Assembly (NCBI RefSeq): GCF_008629685.1
Contig: NZ_VWSF01000002.1
Span: 318,043-382,042 of the forward strand
Direction: 5' to 3'
DNA length: 64,000 nt
Origin: Adhaeribacter rhizoryzae
GTDB taxonomy: Bacteria > Bacteroidota > Bacteroidia > Cytophagales > Hymenobacteraceae
A model generated the notes under the pieces. That model had not been told where the DNA came from. It worked only from the letters and a program-made list of their open reading frames with translations, and made no database searches. Shown here in pieces: positions 62,258 through 64,000 of the stretch (position 1 is its first letter; every line of letters begins with the position of its first letter). Both the position numbers and the translations under genes were made by a program.

Positions 62258-63484
62258 TTAATGAAAAACCGGTACAGCTTCAGCATCCGGATCAGCACTA
62301 GCCGGGATGCCTTTGCGGCCGAGCAACAAAATAATAAATGCCAGCAAAGCAGACGTTGCCATAATACCGGCCATGGGCAAGGCCGTACGGCTGTTAAATA
62401 AACTTAAAGCTACCGTGGCCAAAGCCCCAATACCCATTTGGGCCGCTCCCATTAGTGCACTGGCGCTGCCGGCATTTTTTGCAAAAGCCGCCATGGCCAG
62501 GGCCGAAGCATTCGGAAACGTAAAACCCAGGCTGCTTAAGAAAAGAAATAACAGCGCCACTGTGCCAGCTAATCCGAGTATATTTAAGCTCATGCCGCCC
62601 AGTAAAGCAAAGGCAATAAGGGTTTGGCAAATAAGTGCGGTTTTAATAATAGTCTGGCTGCGGTAGCGTTTCAGCAAAAAAGTATTTACCTGGCTGGCGC
62701 CAATTAAGCCAATCGACAGGAAAGCGAATATCCAGCCGTATTGTTTTTCGTTTACTCCAAATATTTCCATAAACAGCAACGGCGATCCGGCCACATAAGC
62801 CAGCAAGCCGGCAAACGAAACCGCCCCCGCTAACGCATAGGTGTAAAAACTCGGCTCCCGGATTACCGCGTAAAAATTAGTTAGAATGGGTTTGGGTTTA
62901 AGCGAAATAGACGGGTCAGGTCGGCTGCTCTCGGGTAAACCAATATAAACGGCCATTATTATGAGCGCGGCCATTCCGGCCAAAACCAGGAATACGGCTT
63001 CCCAGCCAAAACCAGCCGTTACGTAACCGCCAACCGTTGGAGCCACCATCGGCGAAACGCCCACCACTAACATCAGCGACGAAAATACCTTGGCACTATC
63101 TTTTACCGGAAATAAATCGCGCACCATGGCCACCGAACCTACTGCCGCCGCACAACTACCCACCGCCTGAATAAATCGGAGCAAAATTAAAGCTTCAATG
63201 GTTGTAGCAAAGGCACAAGCCAGCGATGCAAACAGGTAAATTACTAAACCAATATACAACGGCTTTTTGCGCCCAAACCGGTCCAGCAAGGGGCCATATA
63301 ATAATTGACCCGCCGAAATACCAATAAAGAAACTCGATAACGAAAGTGAAACATCGGCCACCGAAGTTTTTAAATCGGCGGCAATGGCCGGAAACCCCGG
63401 TAAATACATATCAATGGAAAACGGACCCAAGGCCGTCAGGAAACCCAGAATTAGGATAAGCGAATAATATTTTTTAGGCGTCAT
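62258..63484 (-). CDS. Bcr/CflA-family drug efflux MFS transporter
   Basis: This 408-aa, 12-helix efflux pump is a close relative of 47347-48606: GFLTALGPFSIDMYLPGFPAIA, LYGPLLDRFGRKKPLYIG, LRFIQAVGSCAAAVG, and the same C-terminal layout. ATG at 63484 (protein beginning MTPKKYY) is chosen because it aligns with the start of the paralogue, and because a -7 box (TATCTTTG on the minus strand, 63510-63503) lies between it and an upstream ATG at 63529 that would add 15 residues. An ATG at 63490 is the closest alternative. Substrate is unknown. Confidence 0.9.
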   Translation of the reverse strand: MTPKKYYSLILILGFLTALGPFSIDMYLPGFPAIAADLKTSVADVSLSLSSFFIGISAGQLLYGPLLDRFGRKKPLYIGLVIYLFASLACAFATTIEALILLRFIQAVGSCAAAVGSVAMVRDLFPVKDSAKVFSSLMLVVGVSPMVAPTVGGYVTAGFGWEAVFLVLAGMAALIIMAVYIGLPESSRPDPSISLKPKPILTNFYAVIREPSFYTYALAGAVSFAGLLAYVAGSPLLFMEIFGVNEKQYGWIFAFLSIGLIGASQVNTFLLKRYRSQTIIKTALICQTLIAFALLGGMSLNILGLAGTVALLFLFLSSLGFTFPNASALAMAAFAKNAGSASALMGAAQMGIGALATVALSLFNSRTALPMAGIMATSALLAFIILLLGRKGIPASADPDAEAVPVFH

Positions 63485-63813
63485 ATACATTTTAAAAGTG
63501 CGCAAAGATAGCACAACTAAGTTTAGCACGGCGGAGTTCAGGAATTATGGTTTTTATTAGAGGAAACTTCGAAGTAACCGTATAGCTTACCTGATTTTTT
63601 AGCCCCAGCGGGGCGTAATAAATCAGCGATGGGTGAAGCCCATCGGAAAGAAGAACCGGGATATTTCATGAGCCCTGAAAGGGCGGAATATTTAATATTA
63701 AAGAAATTTCGCCCTTTCAGGGCTTAGTTGAACTTACTACTAATACCCAGGGCTGCACCCTGGGCTAGGGTAGCACGCCCCTTCAGGGCTTATAAAATGT
63801 ACTGCTGCTTTCT
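63485..63813. other. Intergenic region with promoter box and REP-like palindromes
   Basis: It contains the -7 box TATCTTTG (minus strand, 63510-63503) for the efflux pump and the REP-like cluster listed next. No gene was seen. Confidence 0.5.
63601..63790. repeat. REP-like palindrome cluster
   Basis: AGCCCTGAAAGGGCG (63671-63685) is the exact reverse complement of CGCCCTTTCAGGGCT (63710-63724). The hairpin CCCAGGGCTGCACCCTGGG lies at 63746-63764, ATGGGTGAAGCCCAT at 63629-63643, and CGCCCCTTCAGGGCT at 63776-63790. Such GCCCTGAA-type palindromes are reminiscent of REP elements spread by REP-associated transposases (RAYT) in bacteria. No transposase gene is nearby. Confidence 0.6.
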
Positions 63814-64000
63814 TTAATTTTTAACGGTTGCTTTGTACAAAAAATCTAAAGCCGCTTTATCCGGAATTGGTTTTGCTTGGAGTTTAGTATCCAGTACCAT
63901 AATCTTTTTGCCGGTGAGGGTGTAGGAGGGCCACTCTGGTAAGCCAGGACCGTTTGGATTTCCTTTGGTGGCAAAATTTACCCAGTAGCTTGACATAATA
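63814..64000 (-). CDS. Carboxylesterase (type B) C-terminal fragment, cut by window edge
   Basis: The minus-strand frame ends at 63814 and is open through the right border; the ATG at 63996 is internal, since the upstream codon (ATT) is in frame and uninterrupted. The visible 62 residues contain YWVNFATKGNPNGPGLPEWP, the C-terminal signature of type B carboxylesterases (YW.NFA..G.PN......WP), followed by a final helix (DKAALDFLYKAT). The rest of the gene, including the catalytic triad, lies beyond the window. Confidence 0.82.
   Translation of the reverse strand, partial: IMSSYWVNFATKGNPNGPGLPEWPSYTLTGKKIMVLDTKLQAKPIPDKAALDFLYKATVKN

Overview
The window looks like chromosome from an AT-rich Bacteroidota bacterium, probably a member of the Cytophagales close to Hymenobacteraceae/Adhaeribacter. 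This is inferred from type IX secretion (T9SS) C-terminal sorting domains on two giant surface proteins, promoters of the Bacteroidota form TTTG-N18-20-TAnnTTTG, weak Shine-Dalgarno sequences, and the kinds of genes present. No rRNA, tRNA, CRISPR array or intact insertion sequence was seen. Both ends cut through genes: the 3' end of an unidentified gene at the left and the 3' end of a carboxylesterase gene at the right.

Most of the window (about 0.3-47 kb, plus 58-60 kb) is a Wzx/Wzy-type exopolysaccharide locus. On the left are a WecA/MraY-type sugar-phosphate transferase (possible initiating enzyme), an FkbM methyltransferase and a membrane O-acyltransferase. Two huge paralogous T9SS cargo proteins follow (1957 and 2328 aa). 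Each has an N-terminal IPT-like region, a pectate-lyase-3-type beta-helix, a BACON-like domain, 8 or 12 Ig-like modules, a PA14 domain and a sorting domain. Next come glycosyltransferases on both strands. A minus-strand run then encodes Wza-like exporter, WcaF-like acetyltransferase, Wzc-like co-polymerase/kinase, acyltransferase, GT4, Wzy-like polymerase and GT4. A plus-strand run follows with RfbF-type cytidylyltransferase, Wzx flippase, GT2, SAF-domain oxidoreductase, UXS-like SDR, nucleotide-sugar dehydrogenase, RfbC-like epimerase, a second GT2 and a VanZ-like protein. Together these could make activated sugars, assemble and decorate a lipid-linked repeat unit, flip, polymerise and export it. 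The giant proteins could bind or process the secreted polymer.

The right part (47-64 kb) is mixed. It has two Bcr/CflA-type efflux pumps about 14 kb apart, an unknown membrane protein, a GT39/ArnT-like transferase, a GlcG/HbpS-like protein, an orphan ABC ATPase, and a compact YceI - VOC dioxygenase - cupin - esterase - GNAT operon resembling quinone/electrophile detoxification. That operon lies behind a near-perfect 25-bp inverted repeat overlapping its likely promoter. An acyltransferase, a GT2 and a Tsx/DUF5020-like outer-membrane protein follow. Intergenic regions hold hairpin terminators, REP-like palindromes and small inverted-repeat elements.

The best leads are the paired giant beta-helix/Ig/PA14 proteins with their expanding Ig arrays, the unusual nucleotide-sugar gene set, an Asp-to-Asn change in the Walker A' motif of the Wzc-like kinase, and the operator in front of the detoxification operon. 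All function calls come from reading the sequence; no database search was run.
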